Below are positions 27,647-36,390 of a DNA stretch of 64,000 nucleotides, piece by piece. The stretch lies in assembly GCF_007754425.1 (NCBI RefSeq), contig NZ_CP037452.1:2889164-2953163 (forward strand). Direction: 5' to 3'. Within the stretch, counting starts at the first letter, position 1, and every line of letters starts with the position of its first letter. A program made the position numbers and the translations under genes. This DNA comes from Gimesia fumaroli (GTDB lineage: Bacteria; Planctomycetota; Planctomycetia; Planctomycetales; Planctomycetaceae). Under the pieces are notes generated by a model. The model ran no database searches, had not been told where the DNA came from, and was given only the letters and a program-made list of their open reading frames with translations.

Positions 27647-28156
27647 TTATCCAAAGACCGGTTTCATACCCAGCGAGGAACGAATCGTGGCAAGTTGACC
27701 GTTATGGAAGAAGTCGTGATGCGCTAGTGTGTGCACTGCGGTGATCGCATTTTTGGCAATCGGTGCCACGGATTCGGGAGACGCTTCCCAGAGAGCATCT
27801 CCTGCCAGTGTTTCCGCCCAGTTGATAAACCGCGTGCGTGCCGTCTGCATACGGTCTAACAGTTCTTCCCGGTCCGGGTAGTCTGCAGGGTTATCGCTAG
27901 GGGTCGTTCCAAAGGCGAACAGTTCATGATGTCCCTCAGGCAGACTACCTGGTTCGTCGAGAAATGCTGAGGCGAACAAGTCGTCTGCGAATGCGAGGTG
28001 GCCCATGACCCACAGAGCGTGGTTTCCACCGCCGACTCTCACGTGCAGTTGATCATCTGCAAGGGTTTCCAGTAGAGCCAATACAAAATTTCGCGATTGA
28101 TGCAGTTGTTCGATGGCGAGTTCGGTTATTGAGCATGTTTGTTGTTGCGTTGTCAT
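27647..28156 (-). CDS. DinB-like metal-binding four-helix protein
   Basis: 169 residues. Histidines in HALWVMGH (about 46-53) and HTLAHHDFFHNGQL near the C-terminus form the three-His metal site of DinB/YfiT-type four-helix bundles (DinB_2). Such proteins act as thiol-dependent S-transferases or have unknown roles. It is the third gene of a minus-strand operon after an ArsR regulator and an SRPBCC protein, with a 60-bp gap. This grouping is common in bacteria and suggests a stress- or xenobiotic-linked response (inference). Confidence 0.85.
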   Translation of the reverse strand: MTTQQQTCSITELAIEQLHQSRNFVLALLETLADDQLHVRVGGGNHALWVMGHLAFADDLFASAFLDEPGSLPEGHHELFAFGTTPSDNPADYPDREELLDRMQTARTRFINWAETLAGDALWEASPESVAPIAKNAITAVHTLAHHDFFHNGQLATIRSSLGMKPVFG

Positions 28157-28216
28157 TACGAATCTCCTGAGCGGGGTTTAAAGAAAGTTGTTTAATCTGT
28201 TTTCAAGTTGCGGTTA

Positions 28217-28666
28217 TTAAGTCGTCTGTTGGGCCCGTTGTTTTATTTGTTCCAGGATATGTTCCCAGCCGGGCACAACGTGCTCCGCATGTGACGGATC
28301 GATATTGCCCGTGGCGCGATGCAGGAACTCGAGTGTCGTCGTGTCTCCTGTTTCGACGAGGCGATATTGAATATGCGACATGACGGGATAGGACATAAAC
28401 AGAGGGCCGGTGATTTCAATCAGAGTGGGGGACTTGATGACCTGCACGTGGCCCCACAAATGCCCTGCTCCTTCTCCTAGATCGCGATACCAGCGTCCGC
28501 CGGGCCAGGCTTCCAGTTTCATGGGGAGCGGTGTGCCATCCGGCATTGTGGAACCGGGGCCGAGTTGCTCGAGCAGCGCTTCAAATGTTGCTTGAACGGG
28601 CGCTGCGATTTCCAGTTTGCGTTCAATGTGTAAAGATGAGAGCGAATTGTCTGTCGCTAAAACCAT
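28217..28666 (-). CDS. SRPBCC / AHSA1-like ligand-binding protein
   Basis: 149 residues. The N-terminal IERKLEIAAPVQATFEALLEQLG is the typical first strand and helix of the START/SRPBCC fold; W-GG-W motifs (EAWPGGRWYRDLGEG) and the long C-terminal helix (GWEHILEQIKQRAQQ) fit. It starts six bp after the ArsR stop, so the two are translationally linked. ArsR plus AHSA1-like pairs are frequent; the bound ligand is not known. Confidence 0.85.
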   Translation of the reverse strand: MVLATDNSLSSLHIERKLEIAAPVQATFEALLEQLGPGSTMPDGTPLPMKLEAWPGGRWYRDLGEGAGHLWGHVQVIKSPTLIEITGPLFMSYPVMSHIQYRLVETGDTTTLEFLHRATGNIDPSHAEHVVPGWEHILEQIKQRAQQTT

Positions 28667-28672
28667 GTGTCT

Positions 28673-29041
28673 TTACCCTTCTTTTTGTTTGCCGGGTTGT
28701 TTTTGTTCTGCCGCTTTCGCTTCCGCGACGGCTTTAATATTTGATAACTGGTGATCCCAGAAACGCTCGAATGTTTGTACCCATTCGTAAACAGGCTTGA
28801 GCTGGTTCGCATTCAGGCTGTACCAGCGGTGTTTGCCGTCTTGTCTTACATTCACGAGTTTCACCTCACGTAATACGCGAAGATGTTTGGAAATTTGCGG
28901 TTGCGCAACGCCGAGCAACTCAGCCAGGTCATTGACGGAACGTTCTTTTCCCGCCAGTTGATGGATGATGTCGCGTCGCCGTTTTTCGGCAATTGCATTA
29001 AAAGCGTCTGTCGTTGTGGGTGATCTTGGCATGTCGGTCAT
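28673..29041 (-). CDS. ArsR-family winged-helix regulator
   Basis: 122 residues from the ATG at 29041; an upstream alternative would translate through the 18-bp palindrome and is rejected. The winged helix is clear: AFNAIAEKRRRDIIHQLAG, SVNDLAELLGVAQPQISKHL (recognition helix) and VRQDGKHRWYSLN (wing). There are no CxC metal ligands, so it is not an obvious arsenic sensor and belongs to the SRPBCC-associated subgroup. It probably represses its own operon through the palindrome just upstream. Confidence 0.9.
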   Translation of the reverse strand: MTDMPRSPTTTDAFNAIAEKRRRDIIHQLAGKERSVNDLAELLGVAQPQISKHLRVLREVKLVNVRQDGKHRWYSLNANQLKPVYEWVQTFERFWDHQLSNIKAVAEAKAAEQKQPGKQKEG

Positions 29042-29043
29042 TC

Positions 29044-29061
29044 TATTCCCATATGGGAATA
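29044..29061. promoter_or_regulatory. Perfect 18-bp palindrome, probable ArsR-type operator
   Basis: TATTCCCATATGGGAATA is fully self-complementary and lies two bases before the regulator's start codon on the minus strand. ArsR repressors bind such dyads near their own promoters. An AT-rich TATAAAAT segment, a possible -10, lies just beyond it. Binding is inferred. Confidence 0.72.
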
Positions 29062-29494
29062 TGTAAAGGGGCATTTTATAAAAAAATGATTTTCAATGCG
29101 AGTTGACTGATTTGGCTGACCTGTGTTGGGGTTAAGTGTGTGGCTGATGTTTTAGTCTCATGCACATGAGAGGATGGTATGTTGCTTCTGTTCTGAGATG
29201 GCGATGCAGGAGCTGAGACTGGCCTGTTTGTTCAACTTACGATTGTGGGTAAGATATGTGTGTGATTGAAAAAGATTCGATGCGTCTTGAATGTGATAGA
29301 GATTTCTGAATTTTACTGAGAAGAATTCGCACTCGATTACGAATGATTTGATAGCAGGCAGCACTAATTTGACAGGACAAGTGAAAACAGAAGACGAATT
29401 GTGACGAATAAATTGAAAGATTTACGAAACGTCAGTGATTGATTTCTGTATCGCATTCAATATTTATATTTCAAACGGCGGGAGTAAAACAGGC
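29062..29494. other. Gap between divergent genes
   Basis: 433 bp, AT-rich. It should carry the promoters of the minus-strand ArsR operon and of the membrane-protein genes from 29495. A 68-codon minus-strand frame at 29158-29364 has no support and is not called. Confidence 0.45.
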
Positions 29495-29851
29495 ATGTTC
29501 GCTGCGAATGTTGTGTATGAGATTGGCTCCTGGCTCCTGTTGATCATGCAATGTGGGGCCTTACCTCTGGCTATGAGCTGGCCTGTGTTAAGAGGAAAAG
29601 GCTGGCTGGTGGCCTCGCTGTCGGTGTTGGTTCTGGCCGAGGTCTGTTCTCTGTTACTACGATGGTATCTGAATCATCCCGGAAATAATCTGATGGGACC
29701 GGAAGGCTATCGGCAGATGATGACTTATTCGTTTCTGATCAGCCTAATGACGCTGGTAGGCTGGGTTTTGTTTGTCGTGGCGCTCTCTCAGTTGCGTTCC
29801 CAATTGAGACAGTTAATATCACTCCTCAAAGTGGAACAAGGAGAAACCTGA
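29495..29851 (+). CDS. Uncharacterised membrane protein
   Basis: 118 residues from the ATG at 29495 (GGGAG 11 bases upstream). Three hydrophobic segments: GSWLLLIMQCGALPLAMSW, WLVASLSVLVLAEVCSLLL and FLISLMTLVGWVLFVVAL. The C-terminal segment SQLRSQLRQLISLLKVEQ is amphipathic. Its stop overlaps the next start by one base, so it is co-transcribed with the two following membrane genes. No family recognised. Confidence 0.7.
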   Translation: MFAANVVYEIGSWLLLIMQCGALPLAMSWPVLRGKGWLVASLSVLVLAEVCSLLLRWYLNHPGNNLMGPEGYRQMMTYSFLISLMTLVGWVLFVVALSQLRSQLRQLISLLKVEQGET

Positions 29852-30096
29852 TGGACTTCATGCAGATCTGTGTGCTGGGGGGATTGATTCTGGTTGTCAT
29901 TCTGACGCCCTGTATGATGGTGATGTTTATTAAGGATCTGTTTAGCCACAAAAGCAGAACAGGGTTAGGATCCGGCGGCGGTGGTGGAATCATTGGTGCG
30001 ATGATGGAAATGGATCGAATCGTGAATCCCGCAGGGCAACATGTGCAGGAAGCGAAAGAAGTGGAACATGAAGAAGAAGGCATCGGCGGGGAATAA
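29851..30096 (+). CDS. Small single-span membrane protein
   Basis: 81 residues, AAGGAG eight bases before the ATG. There is one N-terminal membrane helix (ICVLGGLILVVILTPCMMVMFI), then a glycine run (GLGSGGGGGIIGAM) and a very acidic tail (EAKEVEHEEEGIGGE). Middle gene of a three-gene membrane cluster. Function unknown. Confidence 0.65.
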   Translation: MDFMQICVLGGLILVVILTPCMMVMFIKDLFSHKSRTGLGSGGGGGIIGAMMEMDRIVNPAGQHVQEAKEVEHEEEGIGGE

Positions 30097-30106
30097 ATGT
30101 TCGAAG

Positions 30107-30742
30107 ATGAAAACCAAAGACTGGATTTATCTGGCTTTGTTGTTAATCCTGTCCTTTTTGCCGATCGTGGTCATTCCGTGGAGTGAACGGGCAGCATTGT
30201 CGCCGGACTCCTCGTTTCTGTTTTACTATCCCCTTTACCAGTGGGGACTCTTAGTAGCCGGGGTCTATATTCTATGGAGTTTCGTGAAAGCGGTTGACAA
30301 CAAAGCGGGAAACCGCGCGTTGCTCTGGCTGCTGCCGGTTCTGATTTGGTTTGTGAGTACGTTTGTGGGATTCCGCATGAGCCGCGAGTCCCGGATGCAG
30401 GGGATGGCTGAGTTTGCCAAACGAAGTCAGACCTTGATTGCTGCGATCAAAGAGTTTGAACAGGATCAGGGACAGCCTCCCACAGCACTCACAAATCTGG
30501 TGCCTGCTTACTTGCCTGAAGTTCCCGAGACGGGAATGCCGGCTTACCCGGAATATGTTTATTACAGTGGGGATGAATCCCGGGAATGGTATGCCAATAA
30601 TTCGTGGGTGCTGATTGTGAATACGCCCAGCGTGTTCTTGAACTGGGATCAGATGTTCTACTTTCCCCGTCAGAACTATGCTGATGTCCCTTTTAACGCG
30701 GGAGTGGAACGCGTGGGAGACTGGGCCTACAATCATGAGTGA
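30107..30742 (+). CDS. Uncharacterised membrane protein with pseudopilin-like soluble tail
   Basis: 211 residues from the ATG at 30107; an in-frame ATG at 30068 inside the previous gene is the alternative. Three membrane segments (WIYLALLLILSFLPIVVI, WGLLVAGVYILWSFV, ALLWLLPVLIWFVSTFVGF) precede a tail whose LIAAIKEFEQDQGQPPTAL and LVPAYLPEVPETGM resemble type II secretion GspG-like domains, which carry an AIxxY..xxGxYP..L..L pattern. Last gene of the cluster starting at 29495. Function unknown. Confidence 0.65.
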   Translation: MKTKDWIYLALLLILSFLPIVVIPWSERAALSPDSSFLFYYPLYQWGLLVAGVYILWSFVKAVDNKAGNRALLWLLPVLIWFVSTFVGFRMSRESRMQGMAEFAKRSQTLIAAIKEFEQDQGQPPTALTNLVPAYLPEVPETGMPAYPEYVYYSGDESREWYANNSWVLIVNTPSVFLNWDQMFYFPRQNYADVPFNAGVERVGDWAYNHE

Positions 30743-30812
30743 TGCACAATGTATGTGAATTTGCTAAAGTAGACTACAACGATTTCGTGAGATTTTTGCT
30801 TCTGGAGGCATT

Positions 30813-31412
30813 GTGGGTACGGATATTACTGCGTTTGTTGAAAAAAAATTTCGTGATGAGTCGCCCGGCTTTTCCGGCAGACCGGAAGAGCCTCCCTGGA
30901 TATTGGGAAGGTTCTGGATGGGGCGGGATTATGATCTGTTCGACGCACTGGCGAACGGAAGGAGTGATCGGTTGGACCCCGCAGAGGTCGATCGACATGC
31001 CTTGATCCCTCCCCGCGGCATTCCGAGGGATCTCAGTTATGAAGTGGCGCTCGAATATTATGACCTGATGATCAACCCTGCTGATATCGATCCCCGAATT
31101 CCCGTTGGTTATCAGACTATTTCGAAATCAGAAGCGAAGCAGCGGGTCGAAGCAGGATTGGCCCATTATGGGAAAGTCGCTGCGTTCTGGCCGTACTCAG
31201 AGAAAACACCCTTGTGGAACGTGGTTTCAAAGCCGTACTTACATAATATGGGGTGGTTGACGCTCGAAGAGATCAAACAAGCCCTGGACCATTTCAAGTT
31301 GCCTTTAGATGACGTGGATATCGAGTTTCGGGCCTTGATGCAGGCCATGGAAGTATTCGATCAGGAATCAAGTCCGATGGAAGTGCGTTTGACTTTCTGG
31401 TTCGAGTCTTGA
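30813..31412 (+). CDS. Uncharacterised protein of the MGTDI-type accessory family
   Basis: 199 residues from a GTG start with GGAGG five bases upstream. The N-terminus MGTDITAFVEKKF resembles a group of proteins beginning MGTDIHxYVE found in phages and accessory regions. The rest is soluble and acidic, with no enzymatic motif; a C-terminal ALDHFKLPLDDVDIEFRAL helix follows WLTLEEIKQ. Its stop touches the next gene. The family resemblance is from memory and weak. Confidence 0.6.
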   Translation: MGTDITAFVEKKFRDESPGFSGRPEEPPWILGRFWMGRDYDLFDALANGRSDRLDPAEVDRHALIPPRGIPRDLSYEVALEYYDLMINPADIDPRIPVGYQTISKSEAKQRVEAGLAHYGKVAAFWPYSEKTPLWNVVSKPYLHNMGWLTLEEIKQALDHFKLPLDDVDIEFRALMQAMEVFDQESSPMEVRLTFWFES

Positions 31413-31426
31413 AAACAAGAGTGAGC

Positions 31427-31936
31427 ATGACTCCCGAACAACTGGTTCAAACAACCGGACTTTTCTACCAAAGTCTGATCCATCCTGCTTTAGATGATCC
31501 GACGTTTCTGGCTGATCTAGATCGGTTCTGTCAGATGCGGGATAACCTGGATCGAGGTCTGGCACTGCAGCTGATTGAGGAAGTGAACTGGCGGGATCGC
31601 CTGCTGGGCTTTGCTGTGGCGGCGTTGCTTCAGGATTGGTCACTCTCATCCGCTATTCTGGAGACATTGCAGCGGCGACTCACAGGCATGGCTATTGTGC
31701 CCGCGGGCGCCTGGTTGGTAATTCAGCATCAACGTGTCCCGGAAGCGTCACCTGCACTCATTCTGACTCGGTTTGATCTGACTCTGTTTGACGGTGAAGT
31801 CGGTTGGGTTCTGACCCGATTGCAGGCGGTTCGTGAGGGAACTTTCTCCGTCGCAACAGAAGAGGCCGGGCCACACTCGGGACAGTCATTTCAGGACCAA
31901 CTCGAACTCTATGAGTCACTCTGCGAATCTGCCTGA
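31427..31936 (+). CDS. Uncharacterised soluble protein
   Basis: 169 residues from the ATG at 31427; a TTG at 31409 overlapping the previous stop is an alternative. The N-terminal two thirds are helical and leucine-rich (DRGLALQLIEEVNWRDRLLGFAVAALLQD), suggesting an alpha-solenoid or HEAT-like piece. The C-terminal part is acidic. No family recognised. Probably translated with the upstream gene. Confidence 0.6.
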   Translation: MTPEQLVQTTGLFYQSLIHPALDDPTFLADLDRFCQMRDNLDRGLALQLIEEVNWRDRLLGFAVAALLQDWSLSSAILETLQRRLTGMAIVPAGAWLVIQHQRVPEASPALILTRFDLTLFDGEVGWVLTRLQAVREGTFSVATEEAGPHSGQSFQDQLELYESLCESA

Positions 31937-32014
31937 TTTGTGGCGAACGTGAGCCGGGCTGTTGTGTCTTGACTGGTGTCAATCACTGTCTGTTTCCCTG
32001 ATGCGAGAGAACTC

Positions 32015-32353
32015 ATGGCTGCTCAATTGAATCTGCTGGTATTGCGTTGTCGAGATCTGGAAGCTTGTAAACGCTTTTATGAGCAACTGGGGTTTGAATT
32101 CCAGCAAGAGCAGCATCGAACGGGGCCCGTGCATTATGCAGCGCAGCTGGAAGGAATGGTGTTTGAACTGTATCCACTGAGCGAGGGAGCCGAATTAGAG
32201 CTGACGCGGCTGGGGTTTCAGCTGTCATTCGAGGGTGATCTGAGAGAGAGCCTTGATCGAGCCGGGATTGGCATTTGCAACGTGCTCCAACACGCGGAGT
32301 CTTTTGTGTATGTCGTTCAAGATCCGGAGGGAAGGAAAGTCGTACTTTCCTAA
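32015..32353 (+). CDS. VOC / glyoxalase-like protein
   Basis: 112 residues from the ATG at 32015. NLLVLRCRDLEACKRFYEQLGFEFQQEQH is the first beta-alpha-beta-beta-beta module of the vicinal oxygen chelate fold, and FVYVVQDPEGRKVVLS closes the second. The metal-binding His/Glu set is incomplete as far as can be read (FELYPL retains one Glu), so it could be a catalytic or a binding-only member. Confidence 0.8.
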   Translation: MAAQLNLLVLRCRDLEACKRFYEQLGFEFQQEQHRTGPVHYAAQLEGMVFELYPLSEGAELELTRLGFQLSFEGDLRESLDRAGIGICNVLQHAESFVYVVQDPEGRKVVLS

Positions 32354-32444
32354 TCGGGATAAAAACAGAATGGGGAGGAACCGGGGCTGATTGGGGTGTT
32401 CTGTATGATGGAACTGACTGGTTAAAACCGAGTGAGAAAAAAAG

Positions 32445-33038
32445 ATGACGAGCCTGTATGAAATTCGCGCTGACTATGATCGTGAGTCGATCGTCGTGTA
32501 TCAGGCTTACTCGTCGCAGATTGCCGATGCGGCATTGAAGGCGCAGAAGTTTGTCGCACCGTTTTCGTTTCAGCGGATGACGTGGATCAAACCTTCGTTT
32601 CTGTGGTTGATGCATCGCAGCAACTGGGGGCAGAAATCGGGACAGACGCGGATTCTGGCTGTGCGGATCAGACGTGAGGGTTGGGAGAAAGCGTTGTCGC
32701 AGGGTATGCTGACGTCGCCCGAAAAGCAGGTATATGCATCGGGAAAAACGTGGGAACAGGAATTCAATCAGGCTTCCGTACATATTCAATGGGATACCGA
32801 GCGGAGTCCACGGGGGGCGGCCCTGTCCTGTTTCAGTATTCAGGTTGGCTTGAGCAGGCACATCATTCAAGAGTTTGTGGATGAGTGGATCGTGGGTATT
32901 AAAGACCTGACGCCTCTGGTACGCAAACTGAATCAGATCCGAAAGAGGAGCAGTAAAAGTCTGAAGCGTTATCTGCCTGAAGAAAAAGTTTATCCGGTGC
33001 CTGCGGAATGGGGGCGAAAGTTGTTGATTTCCCGCTGA
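32445..33038 (+). CDS. DUF4291 family protein
   Basis: 197 residues with a strong match to remembered DUF4291 landmarks: [19 protein letters not shown] at the N-terminus, [27 protein letters not shown] and [14 protein letters not shown]. The conserved Arg/Tyr/Trp residues suggest an enzyme or nucleotide-binding protein, but the function is unknown. It stands alone; the 191-bp gap behind it has no repeats. Confidence 0.85.
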   Translation: MTSLYEIRADYDRESIVVYQAYSSQIADAALKAQKFVAPFSFQRMTWIKPSFLWLMHRSNWGQKSGQTRILAVRIRREGWEKALSQGMLTSPEKQVYASGKTWEQEFNQASVHIQWDTERSPRGAALSCFSIQVGLSRHIIQEFVDEWIVGIKDLTPLVRKLNQIRKRSSKSLKRYLPEEKVYPVPAEWGRKLLISR

Positions 33039-33229
33039 TATTGATTACAAGTAATGCCTGCTGCTTGGTGAATCATGTCGGCGGGAAATTTCTGTTCCGC
33101 GTTACGTTCGTCGTGTTGCTCTAGATCGCGTCACATTTAATCATAGCGTATTTCAATCTAATCTACTCGGTCCAAATTGCCCTGGAGACGCTACAGTAAA
33201 ACTGGATACAGTCTGAAAGGAGTACCGGG

Positions 33230-34030
33230 ATGGCCATTGATGGAGTCAAAATTGTTGACAGCGATTTTGCCTGGGACATTTTTGATGACTTTTTCGAACG
33301 CTTTGATGCCGGGGCCTCGCCAGCTGCGTTGCGCGAGGAATTGACGGAGGAGTACGAGGGAGAAATTCTCAGCGCGCTGGACCGGGAACTGTTTCTGACG
33401 ACCCTGGCCGAGTGTCTGTGGAGTGTGGGAGAGCCGGTGGTGGAACTGGCGGATCAGATTCAGGACATGCTGGACCGCGATGCGACGGCGGCGGAATGGG
33501 ACGACCTGTATCCGGAACGGAAGAAAGTCCTCAAACGGTTTCTGACCAGATTGAATAAACCGAAAACGAAACCGGTATCGCGGAAGAAAAATCGTGCACC
33601 GAAAAAACTGTTGTTTGAGGTCGGCGACTATCTGGTCTTCACCAAACAGAACGGCAAGCAGGTGCCTGTGATCATGTGGGGACTGGAACGTCGTGGCGGG
33701 TTGACCTATCTGTTTGTCTGTCCCAACCTGTCGAAAACGGACGATGCGGCCTTGATTCGGAAGCTGCTCGATACCAGTCAGCCGCTGTCGGATCTGGAAC
33801 TGACGACGTTTTTCCATCGGGACAAACATGCGAAAAACACGGGGATCGAACACAAGACTCTCAAACCCTATGCGGAACGCTTTCGCAAATTTGGCAACCG
33901 GAAATTCAGTGATGACTGGTATGGCAGCCCTTCCCTGACCGCATTCGATTTTGATACGTTTGAGAAGTGTATCAACGAATGCGGATCGCGGGCATTTACT
34001 CCCGAGGAACTGAAACTGACGGACGGATGA
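33230..34030 (+). CDS. Uncharacterised soluble protein
   Basis: 266 residues, AAGGAG before the ATG. N-terminal IVDSDFAWDIFDDFFERFDAGAS and the helix SALDRELFLTTLAECLWSVGEP resemble small accessory proteins of the DUF4259 kind. A basic linker (KPKTKPVSRKKNRAPKKL, about 118-135) leads to a second domain with VGDYLVFTKQNGKQVPVIMWG. The two-domain layout is visible; the function is not. Confidence 0.6.
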   Translation: MAIDGVKIVDSDFAWDIFDDFFERFDAGASPAALREELTEEYEGEILSALDRELFLTTLAECLWSVGEPVVELADQIQDMLDRDATAAEWDDLYPERKKVLKRFLTRLNKPKTKPVSRKKNRAPKKLLFEVGDYLVFTKQNGKQVPVIMWGLERRGGLTYLFVCPNLSKTDDAALIRKLLDTSQPLSDLELTTFFHRDKHAKNTGIEHKTLKPYAERFRKFGNRKFSDDWYGSPSLTAFDFDTFEKCINECGSRAFTPEELKLTDG

Positions 34031-34052
34031 ACTCAGAGCGGGAAAGGGAACC

Positions 34053-34922
34053 ATGTCAAACACGGATTCAAGAACCTTTACGACGTCCGATGGTGTCGAA
34101 CTGCATTATCTGGAGGCAGGTGTGGGGCCGACGCTGGTCCTGTTGCCGGGCTGGTCGCTGACGGCGGCGCTGTTTCATAAGCAGCTCGATGAATTGAGCG
34201 ACTCTTATCGTTGTCTGGCGCTCGATTACCGCGGGCATGGCGAGTCGGCAAAGCCCGATTATGGTTACCGCGTCTCACGGCTGGCGAAGGATCTGCGCGA
34301 ATTTCTGCAGGCGCTGGAACTGAGTGATGTGATTTTGCTCGGTCATTCCGCGGGTTGTGCCGTGATCTGGAGTTATCTGGATCTGTTCGGTGAAACGGGG
34401 ATTCGCGGGTTGATTTTCTGCGATCAGATGGTCGCTCGTCTCCGTCGGCCCGAATGGTCTGACGAACAATGCCGCCACTATGGTGCTGAGGTGGGGGGAG
34501 ACGAACTGCTGGCACAGGCGGAACTCGTGGGAGGACATGAGGGTCCCGGGAAGTCAGCTGAGTTTCTGGCGAGCATGTTTACGAAATCGTTTTCGGAAGC
34601 GGAACTGTTGGAAGTGATTCAGGAGAGTCTGAAATTCCCCCGCACGTATGCGGCCCAACTGCTGCTCAGTGTGAGTGAAGCCGATTATCACGATCTGCTG
34701 CCGCGAATCACATTGCCTACCCTGTGTATCGGCGGCGAAGCCAGCCATCTGGGACCGGCTGTGATGCCCTGGATTGCGGAGCAGATTCATGGGGCAGACG
34801 TTGTGATGATCGACGCGGACGCAGGCGGCAGCCATTTCATGTTTCTGGAAAACCCACGGGCGTTTAATTTAGCCGTGCGGGAATTTTGTGATACACTGCG
34901 GACAGACGATGAACGAATTTGA
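34053..34922 (+). CDS. Alpha/beta hydrolase
   Basis: 289 residues. VLLPGWSLTAALFHKQLDEL carries the oxyanion-hole region, CLALDYRGHGESAKP follows, and the nucleophile elbow is GHSAG (about 100-104). A late Asp/His pair is in TLCIGGEASHLGP and GGSHFMFLENPRAFN. The pattern is that of small-molecule hydrolases and non-haem haloperoxidase-like proteins. Soluble; it starts 22 bp after the previous gene and could be co-transcribed. Substrate unknown. Confidence 0.9.
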   Translation: MSNTDSRTFTTSDGVELHYLEAGVGPTLVLLPGWSLTAALFHKQLDELSDSYRCLALDYRGHGESAKPDYGYRVSRLAKDLREFLQALELSDVILLGHSAGCAVIWSYLDLFGETGIRGLIFCDQMVARLRRPEWSDEQCRHYGAEVGGDELLAQAELVGGHEGPGKSAEFLASMFTKSFSEAELLEVIQESLKFPRTYAAQLLLSVSEADYHDLLPRITLPTLCIGGEASHLGPAVMPWIAEQIHGADVVMIDADAGGSHFMFLENPRAFNLAVREFCDTLRTDDERI

Positions 34923-34946
34923 ACTTCAATGAAAAGGAAAACTGAC

Positions 34947-35198
34947 ATGCGTGACGTCCTCTTTTTTGATTCGATGCTGACACCGAAAGTGATTACGTTC
35001 GTCTATTGGCTGATGCTGGTGGTCGTGCTGATTTCCGGTTTGAAAACTATTTTCGGTGGTTTCGGGTTCTCCTTTGAGAAACTGATCGTCGGTTTGTTAA
35101 TGATGGTCACTGGTGCGGTCGGTGCCCGGATCTGGTGTGAACTGCTGATCGTGTTGTTCAAAATTCATGACAACGTAAAAAAGATGGCAGAAAAATAG
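34947..35198 (+). CDS. DUF4282 family small membrane protein
   Basis: 83 residues from the ATG at 34947, chosen because AAGGAA lies about eight bases upstream; another ATG lies 18 bp earlier. LFFDSMLTPKVITFVYWLMLV, VGLLMMVTGAVGARIWCELLIVLFKIHDNV match the DUF4282 pattern with two membrane helices. It overlaps functionally with nothing recognisable; the next membrane gene starts 10 bp later. Confidence 0.8.
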   Translation: MRDVLFFDSMLTPKVITFVYWLMLVVVLISGLKTIFGGFGFSFEKLIVGLLMMVTGAVGARIWCELLIVLFKIHDNVKKMAEK

Positions 35199-35208
35199 GA
35201 TCGGTGTG

Positions 35209-35844
35209 ATGCGACATCTGGCGTTTGGCAGAATATTGGGTTTGTTGCTGGCGGTGATTTCACTGGTCGGAGCCGTTGTGTTTGTGAAAGCGTCTGAGTA
35301 CTTCAATTCGCAGTATCACCAGTGGACGACTGCCAGACCACTGGAAACGAAAATCGATCTGTCGCAGCCGGGGTCCGTGACGGTTCCATTTCATCAGACC
35401 TGCTCGGTCTCACATGGCGAGTACATGATGCTGGAGTGTGATCTCGGGGAGGAACAGGAAGAGACGCTGGAAGAACTTTTTCAAGGACTTTCCGGTTCGA
35501 TTGTGATCAAAGATCAAACGGGTGAAGAAGTCGTCAATCAATCGTTTAAGGTTCATAACCCTCATGGTACATTGAATCGGGAGATTGTGCTGGTTGATCT
35601 TCCCACCTTCGCTGAAGGAAAATATCAGGCGACCATTTCCGTGGAAACGGGGGTGCCTGCGTTAGCTGATTCTCCGCAGATTGTTTATGCAAAGTATCTC
35701 TTGTGTGGCATGGAGCAGATGCCAGGTGTTTTGTCAGGTATCTATGCGTTTTGTGCCAGCGTGGTATGTTTAATTGCCGGTCTAATCGTATTGCCAAACG
35801 TCATTAAGTATAGTATATGGTGCGAGATGACTTCTACGGATTAA
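35209..35844 (+). CDS. Uncharacterised two-span membrane protein
   Basis: 211 residues from the ATG at 35209 (AGGA eight bases upstream). The N-terminal helix ILGLLLAVISLVGAVVFV and the C-terminal helix LSGIYAFCASVVCLIAGLIVL enclose an external, beta-rich domain (about 35-165) with a pattern like a galactose-binding-like or C2-type sandwich (GSVTVPFHQTCSVSHGEYMM, EGKYQATISVETG). Similar architecture is seen at 45493-46203. Function unknown. Confidence 0.65.
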   Translation: MRHLAFGRILGLLLAVISLVGAVVFVKASEYFNSQYHQWTTARPLETKIDLSQPGSVTVPFHQTCSVSHGEYMMLECDLGEEQEETLEELFQGLSGSIVIKDQTGEEVVNQSFKVHNPHGTLNREIVLVDLPTFAEGKYQATISVETGVPALADSPQIVYAKYLLCGMEQMPGVLSGIYAFCASVVCLIAGLIVLPNVIKYSIWCEMTSTD

Positions 35845-35904
35845 ACTTTTGAATGAATTGACTTCGACAACACAAGGTAATTTATAAACTGGAATGAATA
35901 AAAA

Positions 35905-36330
35905 ATGAGATCAATGATTTTGATTATTCTTTGTTGTACTTCATTTATGCTTGCAGAAGATACAGAAGAAAATACTCCGCATGACGCGCTAAAGTTAGGC
36001 ATAAAACTATTGAAGACAGAAGACTATGAGGGCTTCTATAAAAAAATGTTTACAGATGAAGTACATAAAATTCCTGAAGCGAGAAGAAAAGGTCCTTACA
36101 AAAAGATCCTTAGCGAAAAAAAAGAAGTACTTTTGAAACGCTTTCAGACTGCTTTGAAAATACAGCCACAGTTTGGAACTTATGATAAACGAAAAGCGGC
36201 TTACTTCCCTTTTGCACAACAGACAAAAGATAAAATGGGGTTTATCCTTTTGTTAGAAAATCAACATTATAAATTTGGATTATCAGAGACTGTGGGGCAA
36301 AGTACACTGAATCACGTTGTTTTTGACTGA
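35905..36330 (+). CDS. Small exported protein of unknown function
   Basis: 141 residues with a short signal peptide (MRSMILIILCCTSFMLA). The mature part is lysine-rich and helical (HDALKLGIKLLKTEDYEGFYKKMFTDEV), a form seen in planctomycete secreted proteins with a stress-like DUF. The gene is clearly AT-richer than its neighbours and rich in AAA codons, which hints at different origin. Confidence 0.65.
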   Translation: MRSMILIILCCTSFMLAEDTEENTPHDALKLGIKLLKTEDYEGFYKKMFTDEVHKIPEARRKGPYKKILSEKKEVLLKRFQTALKIQPQFGTYDKRKAAYFPFAQQTKDKMGFILLLENQHYKFGLSETVGQSTLNHVVFD

Positions 36331-36390
36331 ATGATCAAATCATCATACCAAGAAAATGTAATGTGACTTTTAAACGAGAAGATATGAGTA

